Source: Bolinopsis microptera (taxonomy: Eukaryota; Ctenophora; Tentaculata; Lobata; Bolinopsidae). From it: 64,000 bases of DNA. The DNA is taken from positions 10,114,411 to 10,178,410 of the forward strand of contig NC_087073.1 of assembly GCF_026151205.1 (NCBI RefSeq). Reading direction: 5' to 3'. The notes beneath the pieces are model-generated. The model made no database searches, had not been told where the DNA came from, and saw only the letters and a program-made list of their open reading frames with translations. Below, piece by piece: positions 41,021 through 54,928 of this stretch (position 1 is the first letter of the stretch; the number at the start of each line of letters is the position of its first letter). The position numbers and the translations under genes were made by a program.

Positions 41021-44000
41021 ATGCCAAATGACACGATTGAGGTGCTGGAAGCTTGATTTCGGTCAGAGGAAGCCCACAGCAGAAAGCTTAACAAAACGAA
41101 AAGTTGTATTTTCAAAATGCTGTCCCATTTTCAAATAGGAAATTTTCTAAACACAAATTTGACAGATTGGTTAAAATTTTTGCCCAGAAACTAATAAGTC
41201 AGTTAATCGATGATGGTATGAAACCAAATTGAAGTACTGGTAGTCAAAATCCCGAATAAAATTGCAAAATCATATTGTCCCAATCTCTGTCCCATTTTCA
41301 GTTTTTGAAGATGAAATTTTCAGGACCCCAATTTTACAGTTGTGACTGATTTTTTCATCCGCAACCAATTAGTAAGTCAACTATAGATGCCAAATGACAC
41401 GATTGAGGTGCTGGAAGTTTGATTTCGGTCAGAGGAAGCCCACAGCAGAAAGATTAACAAAACGAAAAGTTGTATTTTCAAAATGCTGTCCCATATTCAA
41501 ATAGGAAATTTTCTAAACACAAATTTGACAGATTGGATGAAATTTTTGCCCAGAAACCAATTAGTCAGTCAATCAATGATGATATGAAACTAAATTGAAG
41601 TACTGGGAGTCAAAATCCCGAATAAAATTGCAAAATCATATTGTCCCAATCTCTGTCCCATTTTCAGTTTTTGAAGATGAAATTTCCAGGACCCCAATTT
41701 TACAGTTGTGACTGATTTTTTCATCCGCAACCAATTAGTAAGTCAACTATAGATGCCAAATGACACGATTGAGGTGCTGGAAGTTAGATTTTGGTCAGAG
41801 GAAGCCCACAGCAGAAAGATTAACAAAACGAAAAGTTGTATTTTCAAAATGCTGTCCCATTTTCAAATAGGAAATTTTCTAAACACAAATTTGACAGATT
41901 GGATGAAATTTTTGCCCAGAAACCAATTAGTCAGTTAATCGATGATGGTATGAAACCAAATTGAAGTACTGGGAGTCAAAATCCCGAATAAAATTGCAAA
42001 ATCATATTGTTCTAATATCTGTCCCATTTTCAGTTTTTGAAGATGAAATTTCCAGGACCCCAATTTTACAGTTGAGACTGATTTTTTTATCCGCAACCAA
42101 TTAGTAAGTCAACTATAGATGCCAAATGACACGATTGAGGTGCTGGAAGCTTGATTTCGGTCAGAGGAAGCCCACAGCAGAAAGCTTAACAAAACGAAAA
42201 GTTGTATTTTCAAAATGCTGTCCCATTTTCAAATAGGAAATTTTCTAAACACAAATTTGACAGATTGGTTAAAATTTTTGCCCAGAAACTAATAAGTCAG
42301 TTAATCGATGATGGTATGAAACCAAATTGAAGTACTGGTAGTCAAAATCCCGAATAAAATTGCAAAATCATATTGTCCCAATCTCTGTCCCATTTTCAGT
42401 TTTTGAAGATGAAATTTTCAGGACCCCAATTTTACAGTTGTGACTGATTTTTTCATCCGCAACCAATTAGTAAGTCAACTATAGATGCCAAATGACACGA
42501 TTGAGGTGCTGGAAGTTTGATTTCGGTCAGAGGAAGCCCACAGCAGAAAGATTAACAAAACGAAAAGTTGTATTTTCAAAATGCTGTCCCATATTCAAAT
42601 AGGAAATTTTCTAAACACAAATTTGACAGATTGGATGAAATTTTTGCCCAGAAACCAATTAGTCAGTCAATCAATGATGATATGAAACTAAATTGAAGTA
42701 CTGGGAGTCAAAATCCCGAATAAAATTGCAAAATCATATTGTCCCAATCTCTGTCCCATTTTCAGTTTTTGAAGATGAAATTTCCAGGACCCCAATTTTA
42801 CAGTTGTGACTGATTTTTTCATCCGCAACCAATTAGTAAGTCAACTATAGATGCCAAATGACACGATTGAGGTGCTGGAAGTTAGATTTTGGTCAGAGGA
42901 AGCCCACAGCAGAAAGATTAACAAAACGAAAAGTTGTATTTTCAAAATGCTGTCCCATTTTCAAATAGGAAATTTTCTAAACACAAATTTGACAGATTGG
43001 ATGAAATTTTTGCCCAGAAACCAATTAGTCAGTTAATCGATGATGGTATGAAACCAAATTGAAGTACTGGGAGTTAAAATCCCAAATAAAATTACAAAAT
43101 CATATTGTCCCAATCTCTGTCCCATTTTCAGTTTTTGAAGATGAAATTTCCAGGACCCCAATTTTACAGTTGTGACTGATTTTTTCATCCGCAACCAATT
43201 AGTAAGTCAACTATAGATGCCAAATGACACGATTGAGGTGCTGGAAGCTTGATTTCGGTCAGAGGAAGCCCACAGCAGAAAGCTTAACAAAACGAAAAGT
43301 TGTATTTTCAAAATGCTGTCCCATTTTCAAATAGGAAATTTTCTAAACACAAATTTGACAGATTGGTTAAAATTTTTGCCCAGAAACTAATAAGTCAGTT
43401 AATCGATGATGGTATGAAACCAAATTGAAGTACTGGTAGTCAAAATCCCGAATAAAATTGCAAAATCATATTGTCCCAATCTCTGTCCCATTTTCAGTTT
43501 TTGAAGATGAAATTTTCAGGACCCCAATTTTACAGTTGTGACTGATTTTTTCATCCGCAACCAATTAGTAAGTCAACTATAGATGCCAAATGACACGATT
43601 GAGGTGCTGGAAGTTTTGATTTCGGTCAGAGGAAGCCCACAGCAGAAAGATTAACAAAACGAAAAGTTGTATTTTCAAAATGCTGTCCCATATTCAAATA
43701 GGAAATTTTCTAAACACAAATTTGACAGATTGGATGAAATTTTTGCCCAGAAACCAATTAGTCAGTCAATCAATGATGATATGAAACTAAATTGAAGTAC
43801 TGGGAGTCAAAATCCCGAATAAAATTGCAAAATCATATTGTCCCAATCTCTGTCCCATTTTCAGTTTTTGAAGATGAAATTTCCAGGACCCCAATTTTAC
43901 AGTTGTGACTGATTTTTTCATCCGCAACCAATTAGTAAGTCAACTATAGATGCCAAATGACACGATTGAGGTGCTGGAAGTTAGATTTTGGTCAGAGGAA

Positions 44001-44315
44001 GCCCACAGCAGAAAGATTAACAAAACGAAAAGTTGTATTTTCAAAATGCTGTCCCATTTTCAAATAGGAAATTTTCTAAACACAAATTTGACAGATTGGA
44101 TGAAATTTTTGCCCAGAAACCAATTAGTCAGTTAATCGATGATGGTATGAAACCAAATTGAAGTACTGGGAGTTAAAATCCCAAATAAAATTACAAAATC
44201 ATATTGTCCCAATCTCTGTCCCATTTTCAGTTTTTGAAGATGAAATTTCCAGGACCCCAATTTTACAGTTGTGACTGATTTTTTCATCCGCAACCTATTA
44301 GTAAGTCAACTATAG
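41021..44315. repeat. higher-order repeat 1: three 1098-bp units of three monomers
   Basis: Units begin at 41021, 42119 and 43217 (next at 44316). Each has the same three monomer variants in order, recognised by GGAAGCTTGATTTCGG, GGAAGTTTGATTTCGG with CCCATATTC, and GGAAGTTAGATTTTGG. Copies are almost identical, indicating recent amplification. Confidence 0.9.
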
Positions 44316-47300
44316 ATGCCAAATGACACGATTGAGGTGCTGGAAGTTTGATTTCGGTCAGAGGAAGCCCACAGCAGAAAGATTAACAAAACGAAAAGTT
44401 GTATTTTCAAATGCTGTCCCATTTTCAAATAGGAAATTTCTAAACAAAAATTTGACAGATTGGTTAAAATTTTTACCCAGAAACCAATAAGTCAGTTAAT
44501 CGATGATGGTATGAAACCAAATTGAAGTACTGGTAGTCAAAATCCCGAATAAAATTGCAAAATCATATTGTCCCAATCTCTGTCCCATTTTCAGTTTTTG
44601 AAGATGAAATTTCCAGGACCCAAATTTTACAGTTGTGACTGATTTTTTCATCCGCAACCAATTAGTAAGTCAACTATAGATGCCAAATGACACGATTGAG
44701 GTGCTGGAAGTTTGATTTCGGTCAGAGGAAGCCCACAGCAGAAAGATTAACAAAACGAAAAGTTGTATTTTCAAAATGCTGTCCCATTTTCAAATAGGAA
44801 ATTTTCTAAACACAAATTTGACAGATTGGATGAAATTTTTGCCCAGAAACCAATTAGTCAGTTAATCGATGATGGTATGAAACTAAATTGAAGTACTGGG
44901 AGTCAAAATCCTGAATAAAATTGCAAAATCATATTGTCCCAATCTCTGTCCCATTTTCAGTTTTTGAAGATGAAATTTCCAGGACCCCAATTTTACAGTT
45001 GTGACTGATTTTTTCATCCGCAACCAATTAGTAAGTCAATTATAGATGCCAAATGACACGATTGAGGTGCTGGAAGTTAGATTTCGGTCAGAGGAAGCCC
45101 ACAGCAGAAAGATTAACAAAACGAAAAGTTGTATTTTCAAAATGCTGTCCCATTTTCAAATAGGAAATTTTCTAAACACAAATTTGACAGATTGATTAAA
45201 ATTTTTGCCCTGAAACCAATTAGTCAGTTAATCGATGATGGTATGAAACCAAATTGAAGTACTGGTAGTCAAAATTCCGATAAAATTGCAAAATCATATT
45301 GTCCCAATCTCTGTCCCCATTTTCAGTTTTTGAAGATGAAATTTCCAGGACCCAAAATTTACAGTTGTGACTGATTTTTTCATCTGCAACCAATTAGTAA
45401 GTCAACTCTAGATGCCAAATGACACGATTGAGGTGCTGGAAGTTTGATTTCGGTCAGAGGAAGCCCACAGCAGAAAGATTAACAAAACGAAAAGTTGTAT
45501 TTTCAAAATGCTGTCCCATTTTCAAATAGGAAATTTTCTAAACACAATTTGACAGATTGGATGAAATTTTTGCCCAGAAACCAATTAGTCAGTTAATCGA
45601 TGATGGTATGAAACCAAATTGAAGTAATGGCAGTCAAAATCCCGAATAAAATTGCAAAATCATATTGACCCAATCTCTGTCCCATTTTCAGTTTTTGAAG
45701 ATGAAATTTCCAGGACCCAAATTTTACAGTTGTGACTGATTTTTTCATCTGCAACCAATTAGTAAGTCAACTCTAGATGCCAAATGACACGATTGAGGTG
45801 CTGGAAGTTAGATTTCGGTCAGAGGAAGCCCACAGCAGAAAGATTAACAAAACGAAAAGTTGTATTTTCAAAATGCTGTCCCATTTTCAAATAGGAAATT
45901 TTCTAAACACAAATTTGACAGATTGGATGAAATTTTTGCCCAGAAACCAATTAGTCAGTTAATCGATGATGGTATGAAACCAAATTGAAGTACTGGCAGT
46001 CAAAATCCCGAATAAAATTGCAAAATCATATTGACCCAATCTCTGTCCCATTTTCAGTTTTTGAAGATGAAATTTCCAGGACCCCAATTTTACAGTTGTG
46101 ACTGATTTTTTCATCCGCAACCTATTAGTAAGTCAACTATAGATGCCAAATGACACGATTGAGGTGCTGGAAGTTTGATTTCGGTCAGAGGAAGCCCACA
46201 GCAGAAAGATTAACAAAACGAAAAGTTGTATTTTCAAAATGCTGTCCCATTTTCAAATAGGAAATTTTCTAAACACAAATTTGACAGATTGGTTAAAATT
46301 TTTACCCAGAAACCAATAAGTCAGTTAATCGATGATGGTATGAAACCAAATTGAAGTACTGGTAGTCAAAATCCCGAATAAATTGCAAAATCATATTGTC
46401 CCAATCTCTGTCCCATTTTCAGTTTTTGAAGATGAAATTTCCAGGACCCAAATTTTAAAGTTGTGACTGATTTTTTCATCCGCAACCAATTAGTAAGTCA
46501 ACTATAGATGCCAAATGACACGATTGAGGTGCTGGAAGTTTGATTTCGGTCAGAAGAAGCCCACAGCAGAAAGATTAACAAAACGAAAAGTTGTATTTTC
46601 AAAATGCTGTCCCATTTTCAAATATGAAATTTTCTAAACACAAATTTGACAGATTGGATGAAATTTTTGCCCAGAAACCAATTAGTCAGTTAATCGATGA
46701 TGGTATGAAACCAAATTGAAGTACTGGCAGTCAAAATCCCGAATAAAATTGCAAAATCATATTGACCCAATCTCTGTCCCATTTTCAGTTTTTGAAGATG
46801 AAATTTCCAGGACCCAAATTTTACAGTTGTGACTGATTTTTTCATCCGCAACCAATTAGTAAGTCAACTATAGATGCCAAATGACACGATTGAGGTGCTG
46901 GAAGTTTGATTTCGGTCAGAGGAAGCCCACAGCAGAAAGATTAACAAAACGAAAAGTTGTATTTTCAAAATGCTGTCCCATTTTCAAATAGGATATTTTC
47001 TAAACACAAATTTGACAGATTGGATGAAATTTTTGCCCAGAAACCAATTAGTCAGTTAACCGATTATGGTATGAAACCAAATTGAAGTACTGGGAGTCAA
47101 AATCCCGAATAAAATTGCAAAATCATATTGACCCAATCTCTGTCCCATTTTCAGTTTTTGAAGATGAAATTTCCAGGACCCAAATTTACAGTTGTGACTG
47201 ATTTTTTTCATCTGCAACCAATTAGTAAGTCAACTCTAGATGCCAAATGACACGATTGAGGTGCTGGAAGTTAGATTTCGGTCAGAGGAACTCAGGAAGC

Positions 47301-48959
47301 CCACAGCAGAAAGATTAACAAAACGAAAAGTTGTATTTTCAAAATGCTGTCCCATTTTCAAATAGGAAATTTTCTAAACACAAATTTGACAGATTGGATG
47401 AAATTTTTGCCCAGAAACCAATTAGTCAGTAATCGATGATGGTATGAAACCAAATTGAAGTACTGGCAGTCAAAATCCCGAATAAAATTGCAAAATCATA
47501 TTGACCCAATCTCTGTCCCATTTCAGTTTTTGAAGATGAAATTTCCAGGACCCAAATTTTACAGTTTGTGACTGATTTTTTCATCTGCAACCAATTAGTA
47601 AGTCAACTATAGATGCCAAATGACACGATTGAGGTTTTGGAAGTTTGATTTCGGTCAGAGGAAGCCCACAGCAGAAAGATTAACAAAACGAAAAGTTGTA
47701 TTTTCAAAATGCTGTCCCATTTTCAAATAGGATATTTTCTAAACACAAATTTGACAGATTGGATGAAATTTTTGCCAGAAAACCAATTAGTCAGTTACCG
47801 ATTATGGTATGAAACCAAATTGAAGTACTGGAGTCAAAATCCCGAATAAAATTGCAAAATCATATTGACCCAATCTCTGTCCCATTTTCAGTTTTTGAAG
47901 ATGAAATTTCCAGGACCCAAATTTTACAGTTGTGACTTATTTTTTTCATCCGCAACCAATTAGTAAGTTCAACTTATAGATGCCAAATGACACGATGAGG
48001 TGCTGGAAGTTTGATTTCGGTCAGAGGAAGCCCACAGCAGAAAGATTAACAAAACGAAAATTTGTATTTTCAAAATGGATGTCCCATTTTCAAATATGAA
48101 ATTTTCTAAAACACAATTTGACAGATTGGATGAAATTTTTGCCCAAAACCAATAGTCAGTTTAAACCGATTTGGTATGAAACCAAATTGAAGTACTGGGG
48201 AGTCAAAATCCCGAATAAAATTGCAAAATCATATTGACCCCAATCTCTGTCCCATTTTCAGTTTTTGAAGATGAAATTTCCAGGACCCAAATTTTAACAG
48301 TTTGTGACTTATTTTTTCATCCGCAACCAATTAGTAAGTCAACTATAGATGCCAAATGACACGATTGAGGTGCTTGGAAGTTTGATTTCGGTCAGAAGAA
48401 GCCCACAGCAGAAAGATTAACAAAACGGAACAAGTTGTATTTTCAAAATGCTGTCCCATTTTCAAATATGAAATTTTCTAAACACAAATTTGACAGATTG
48501 GAGAAATTTGCCCAGAAACCAATTAGTCAGTTATCGATGATGGTATGAAACCAAATTGAAGTACTGCAGTCAAAATCCCGAATAAAATTGCAAAATCATA
48601 TTGACGCCAATCTCTGTCCCATTTCAGTTTTGAAGATGAAATTTTCCAGGACCCAAATTTTACAGTGTGACTGATTTTTTCATCCGCAACCAATTAGTAA
48701 GTCAACTATAGATAACAAATGACACGATTGAGGTGCTGGAAGTTAGATTTCGGTCAGAGGAAGCCCACAGCAGAAAGATTAACAAAACGAAAAGTTGTAT
48801 TTTCAAATGCTGTCCCATTTTTCAAATATGAAATTTCTAAACACAAATTTGACAGATTGGGATGAAATTTTGCCCAGAAACCAATTTAGTCAGTTAATCG
48901 ATGATGGTATGAAACCAAATTGAAGTACTGGCAGTCAAAATCCCCGAATAAAATTGCAA

Positions 48960-50150
48960 AATCATATTGACCCAATTTTTTTTCCCATTTTTTTTTTTTG
49001 AAGAAAAATTTTCCCCGGGAAACCCAAAATTTTTTTAACATTTTTGGACTTTTTTTCATCCGAAACCCAATTAAAAAGTCAACTAAAATTTGAAAAAGAC
49101 ACATTGAGGTGCTGGAAGTTAGTTTTGGGTAAAGGGGAACTCGGGAAACCCCCCACAGAAAGAAAGATTAAAAAAACGAAAATTTGTATTTAAAAAATTC
49201 TGTCCCATTTCCCAAATAGAAATTTTTTCAAACACAAATTTTTGACAGATTGGAAAAAAATTTTTTGCCCAGAAACCCCAATTTAGTCATTAATCGTTGA
49301 GGAAATGAAACCAAATTAAAAGTATTTGGCAGTCAAAATCCCGAAAAAAATTTCAAAAACATTTTGACCCAATCTTTTTCCCCCCTTTTTCCCTTATTTG
49401 AAAATTAAAATTTTTCCACCCCCCAAATTTTTTTCCATTTGTGACGATTTTTTAAATCTGCAACCAATTAGAAAGCCCAACCAAAGATCCCAAAATGACA
49501 CATTTGGGGTGCGGGGAATTTTAAGATTTGGGTCAAGGAAGCCCACAGCAGAAAAAATTAAAAAAACCCAAAAATTTTGTTTTAATTAAAAATTCGTCCC
49601 TTTTTCAAAAAGGAAATTTCTAAACAAAAAATTTTGACAATTGGTTTGAAAATTTTGCCCAAAAACCATTAGTCTTTTTAAAATCGGATGGTAAAAAACC
49701 CAAAATTTGAAGAAACTGGCATTTCAAAATCCCAAAAAAATTTTGCAAAAAAAATTGACCCAATCCTGCCCCCATTTTCAGTTTTTGAAAAAGGGAAAAT
49801 TTCCGGGCCCCCAAAATTTTTACAGTTTTGACTGATTTTTTTCATCTGAAAACCAAATTTAGTAAGTAAACCTAAGATCCCAAATACACGATTGGGGTTT
49901 TTGGAATTTTTGTTTTCGGTCAGAGGAACCCCCCAGCAAAAGATTAACAAAACGAAAAGTTGTTATTTTAAAAAACTGCCCCCTTTTTAAAAAAATAAAA
50001 TTTTTCTAAACAAAAAATTTGACAAATTGGGAAATAAAAATTTTTCCCCGGGAAACCAATTAGCTTTTTTAATCGATGATGGAAGGAAACCAAATTTAAG
50101 TAAGGAAATTCAAAACCCCCAATAAAATGAAAAATAAAATTTTAAAACCC
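48960..50150. other. satellite segment with corrupted consensus
   Basis: The monomer can still be followed, but with many homopolymer expansions and random substitutions (for example TTTTTTTTCCCATTTTTTTTTT, CCCCGGGAAACCC). Flanking monomers are normal. This pattern fits low-quality long-read consensus rather than natural divergence. Confidence 0.75.
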
Positions 50151-53100
50151 AATCTCTGTCCCATTTTCAGTTTTTGAAGATGAAATTCCAGGACCCAAAT
50201 TTTACAGTTGTGACTGATTTTTTCATCCGCAACCAATTAGTAAGTCAACTCTAGATGCCAAATGATACGATTGAGGTGCTGGAAGTTAGATTTCGGTCAG
50301 AGGAACTCAGAGAAGCCCACAGCAGAAAGATAACAAAACGAAAAGTTGTATTTCAAAATGCTGTCCCATTTTCAAATAGGAAATTTTCTAAACACAAATT
50401 TGACAGATTGGATGAAATTTTGCCCAGAAACCAATTAGTCAGTTAATCGATGATGGTATGAAACCAATTGAAGTACTGGCAGTCAAAATCCCGAATAAAA
50501 TTGCAAAATCATATTGACCCAATCTCTGTCCCATTTTCAGTTTTTGAAGAGAAATTTCCAGGACCCAAATTTTACAGTTTGACTGATTTTTTCATCTGCA
50601 ACCAATTAGTAAGTCAACTATAGATGCCAAATGACACGATTGAGGTTTTGAAGTTTGAATTTCGGTCAGAGGAAGCCCACAGCAGAAAGATTAACAAAAC
50701 GAAAAGTTGTATTTTCAAAATGCTGTCCCATTTTCAAATAGGATATTTTCTAACACAAATATGACAGATTGGATGAAATTTTGCCCAGAAACCAATAGTC
50801 AGTTAACGATGATGGTATGAAACCAAATTGAAGTACTGGCAGTCAAAATCCCGAATAAAATTGCAAAATCATATTGACCCAATCTCTGTCCCATTTTCAG
50901 TTTTTGAAGATGAAATTTCCAGGACCCAAATTTTACATTGTGACTGATTTATTCATCCGCAAAACCAATTAGTAAGTCAACTCTAGATGCCAAATGACAC
51001 GATTGAGGTGCTGGAAGTTAGATTTCGGTCAGAGGAAGCCCACAGCAGAAAGATTAACAAAACAAAAGTTGTATTTTCAAAATGCTGTCCCATTTCAAAT
51101 ATGAAATTTTTCTAAACACAAATTTGACAGATTGGATGAAATTTTTGCCCAGAAACCATTAGTCAGTTAATCGATGATGGTATGAAACCAATTTGAAGTA
51201 CTGGCAGTCAAAATCCCGAAAAAAATTGCAAAATCATATTGACCCAATCTCTGTCCCATTTTCAGTTTTGAAGATGAAATTCCAGGACCCAAATTTTACA
51301 GTTGTGACTGATTTTTTCATCCGCAACCAATTAGTAAGTCAACATCTAGATGCCAAATGACACGATTGAGGTGCTGGAAGTTAGATTTCGGTCAGAGGAA
51401 GCCCACAGCAGAAAGATTAACAAAACGAAAAGTTGTATTTTTCAAAATGCTGTCCCATTTTCAAATAGGAAATTTTCTAAACACAAAATTGACAGATTGG
51501 ATGAAATTTTTGTCCAGAAACCAATTAGTCCAGTTAATCGATGATGGTATGAAACCAATTTGAAGTACTGGCAGTCAAAATCCCGAATAAAATTGCAAAA
51601 TCATATTGACCCAATCTCTGTCCCATTTTCATTTTTTGAAGATGAAATTTCCAGGACCCAAATTTTACAGTTTGACTGTTTTTTTTTCATCTGCAACCAA
51701 TTATTAAGTCAACTATAGATGCCAAATGACACGATTGAGGGTTTTGGAAGTTAGATTTCAGTCAGAGGAAGCCCACAGCCGAAAGATTAACAAACGAAAA
51801 GTTGTATTTTCAAAATGCTGTCCCCATTTTCAAATAGGATATTTTCTAAACACAAATTTGACAGATGGATAAATTTTTTGCCCAGAAACCAATAGTCAGT
51901 TAATCGATGATGGTATGAAACAAATTAGAAAGTACTGGGAGTTAAAATCCCGAATAAATTGCAAAATCATATTGTCCCAATCTCTGTCCCATATTCAGAT
52001 TTTTGAAGATGAAATTTCCAGGACCCAAATTTTACAGTTGTGACTGATTTTTTCATCCGCAACCAAATAGTTAGTCAACTATACATGCCAAATGATACGA
52101 TTGAGGTGCTGGAAGTTTGATTTCGGTCAGAGGAAGCCCACAGCAAAAAGATTAACAAAACGAAAAGTTGTATTTTCAAAATGCTGTATTTTCAAATAGG
52201 AAATTTTCTAAACACAAATTTGACAGACTGGATGAAATTTTTGCCCAGAAACCAATTAGTCAGTAATCGATGATGGTATGAAACCAAATTGAAGTACTGG
52301 GAGTCAAAATCCCGAATAAAATTGCAAAATCATATTGTTCTAATCTCTGTCCCATTTTCAGTTTTTGAAGATGAAATTTGCAGGACCCCAATTTTACAGT
52401 TGTGACTGATTTTTTCATCCGCAACCAATTAGTAAGTCAACTATAGATGCCAAATGACACGATTGAGGTGCTGGAAGTTTTGATTTCGGTCAGAGGAAGC
52501 CCACAGCAGAAAGCTTAACAAACGAAAAAGTTGTATTTCAAAATGCTGTCCCATTTTCAAATATGAAATTTTCTTAACACAATTTGACAGATTGGATGAA
52601 ATTTTTGCCCAGAAACCATTTAGTCAGTAATCGATGATGGTTTGAAACCAATTTGAAGTACTGGGAGTCAAAATCCCGAATAAATTGCAAAATCATATTG
52701 TTCTAATCTCTGTCCCATTTTCAGTTTTTGAAGATGAAATTTGCAGGACCCCAATTTTACAGTGTGACTGATTTTTTCATCCGCAACCAATTAGTAAGTC
52801 AACTATAGATGCCAAATGACACGATTGAGGAGCTGGAAGTTTGATTTCGGTCAGAGGAAGCCCACAGCAGAAAGCTTAACAAAACGAAAAGTAGTATTAT
52901 CAAAATGCTGTCCCATTTTCAAATATGAAATTTTCTAACACTAATTTGACAGATTGGAAGAAATTTTTGCCCAGAAACCAATCAGTCAGTTAATCGATGA
53001 TGGTATGAAACCAAATTGAAGTACTGGGAGTCAAAATCCCGAATAAAATTGCAAATCATATTGTCCCAATCTCTGTCCCATTTTCAGTTTTTGAAGATGA

Positions 53101-54628
53101 AATTTCCAGGACCCAAATTTTACAGTTGTGACTGATTTTTTCATCCGTAACCAATTAGTAAGTCAACTATAGATGCCAAATAATACGATTGAGGTGCTGG
53201 AAGTTTGATTTCGGTCAGAGGAAGCCCACAGCAGAAGCTTAACAAAACGAAAAGTTGTATTTTCAAAATGCTGTCCCATTTCAAATATGAAATTTTCTAA
53301 ACACAAATTTGACAGATTGGATGATATTTTTGCCCAGAAACCAATTAGTCAGTTAATCGATGATGGTAGAAACCAAATTGAAGTACTGGGAGTCAAAATC
53401 ATGAAAAAAATTGCAAAATTCATATTGTCCCATCTCTGTCCCTTTTCAGTTTTTGAAGATGAAATTACCAGGACCCAAATTTTACAGTTGTGACTGATTT
53501 TTTCATCCGCAGCCAATTATTAAGTCAACTATAGATGCCAAATAATACGATTGAGGTGCTGGAAGTTTGATTTCGGTCAGAGGAAGCCCACAGCAGAAAG
53601 TTTTAACAAAACCAAAAGTTGTATTTATCAAAATGCTCTCGTCCATTTCAAATATGAAATTTCTTAACTCAAATTTGACAGATTGGTTAAAATTTTTGCT
53701 AGAAACCAATTAGTCAGTTAATTGATGATGGTATGAAACCAAATTGAAGTACTGGGAGTCAAAATCATGAATAAAATTGCAAAATCATATTGACCCAATC
53801 TCATGTCCCATTTTCAGATTTTGAAGATGAAATTTCCAGGACCCAAATTTTACAGTTGTGACTGATTTTTTCATCCGCAACCAATTAGTAAGATCAACTA
53901 TAGATAAGATGCCAAATGACACGATTGAGGTGCTGGAAGTTTGATTTCGGTCAGAGGAAGCCCACAGCAGAAAGCTTAACAAAACGAAAAGTTGTATTTT
54001 CAAATGTCTGTCCCATTTTCAAATATGAAAGTTTTCTTAACACAAATTTGACAGATTGGATGAAATTTTTGCCCAGAAACCAATTAGACAGTAATCGATG
54101 ATGGTATGAAACCAAATTGAAGTACAGGGAGTCAAAATCCCGAATAAAATTGCAAAATCATATGTTCTATCTCTGTCCCATTTCAGTTTTTGAAGATGAA
54201 ATTTCCAGGACCCAAATTTTAGTTGTGACTGATTTTTCATCCGCAGCCAATTAGTAATTCAACTATAGATGCCAAATGACACGATTGAGGTGCTGGAAGT
54301 TTGATTTCGGTCAGAGGAAGCCCACAGCAGAAAGCTTAACAAAACGAAAAGTTGTATTTTCAAAATGCTGTCCAATTTCAAATAGGAAATTTTCTAAACA
54401 CAAATTTGACAGATTGGATGAAATTTTGCCCAGAAACCAATTAGTCAGTTAATCGATGATGGTATGAAACCAAATTGAAGTACTGGGAGTCAAAATCTCG
54501 AATAAAATTGCAAAATCATATCCATATTGTTCTAATCTCTGTCCCATTTTCAGTTTTTGAAGATGAAATTTCCAGGACCCCAATTTTACAGATGAGACTG
54601 ATTTTTTCATCCGCAACCAATTAGTAAT

Positions 54629-54706
54629 GTAGTAATTGACGGATGTTACTCGTCTAAATTTCTTCGAAGTAGCGCGCGCCGGGCCAGATCATTAACAATG
54701 GTCAAA
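54629..54706. mobile_element. single 78-base insertion in a monomer, related to 13863-13985
   Basis: TTGACGGATGTTACTCGT, CTTCGAAGTAGCGCGCGCC, GGGCCAGATCATTAACAATG and GGTCAAA are shared with the GC-rich locus at 13.9 kb; an internal stretch present there is missing here. TAGTAA on both sides is a probable target duplication. Found once; not amplified. Confidence 0.75.
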
Positions 54707-54818
54707 TGTAGTAAGTCAACTATAGATGCCAAATGACACGATTGAGGTGCTGGAAGCTTGATTTCGGTCAGAGGAAGCCCACAGCAGAAAGCTTAACAAA
54801 ACGAAAAGTTGTATTTTC

Positions 54819-54928
54819 TTGTATCACGTGGTGACCCCCACGGTCGCTTCACTGTAGGCGCTTCGACGCTACAGGGGGAGCCGCGCACTCGTGCGCGGCG
54901 GGTCATACAACGTAATGACAATGGACAA
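54819..54928. mobile_element. double-hairpin insertion, copy 1
   Basis: A 110-base GC-rich insertion between two copies of GTATTTTC (54811-54818, 54929-54936). Starts TTGTATCACGTGGTGACC, ends ATGACAATGGACAA. This copy has a damaged first hairpin (an extra G and an altered loop side). Confidence 0.9.

Noticed and set aside
41753-41938. Recurrent 61-codon ORF (MPNDTIEV...) in many satellite monomers
   Set aside because: Appears only in the monomer variants that have TTAGATTT; most monomers have a stop (TTTGA) or frameshift at this place. Repetition comes from the array, not selection.
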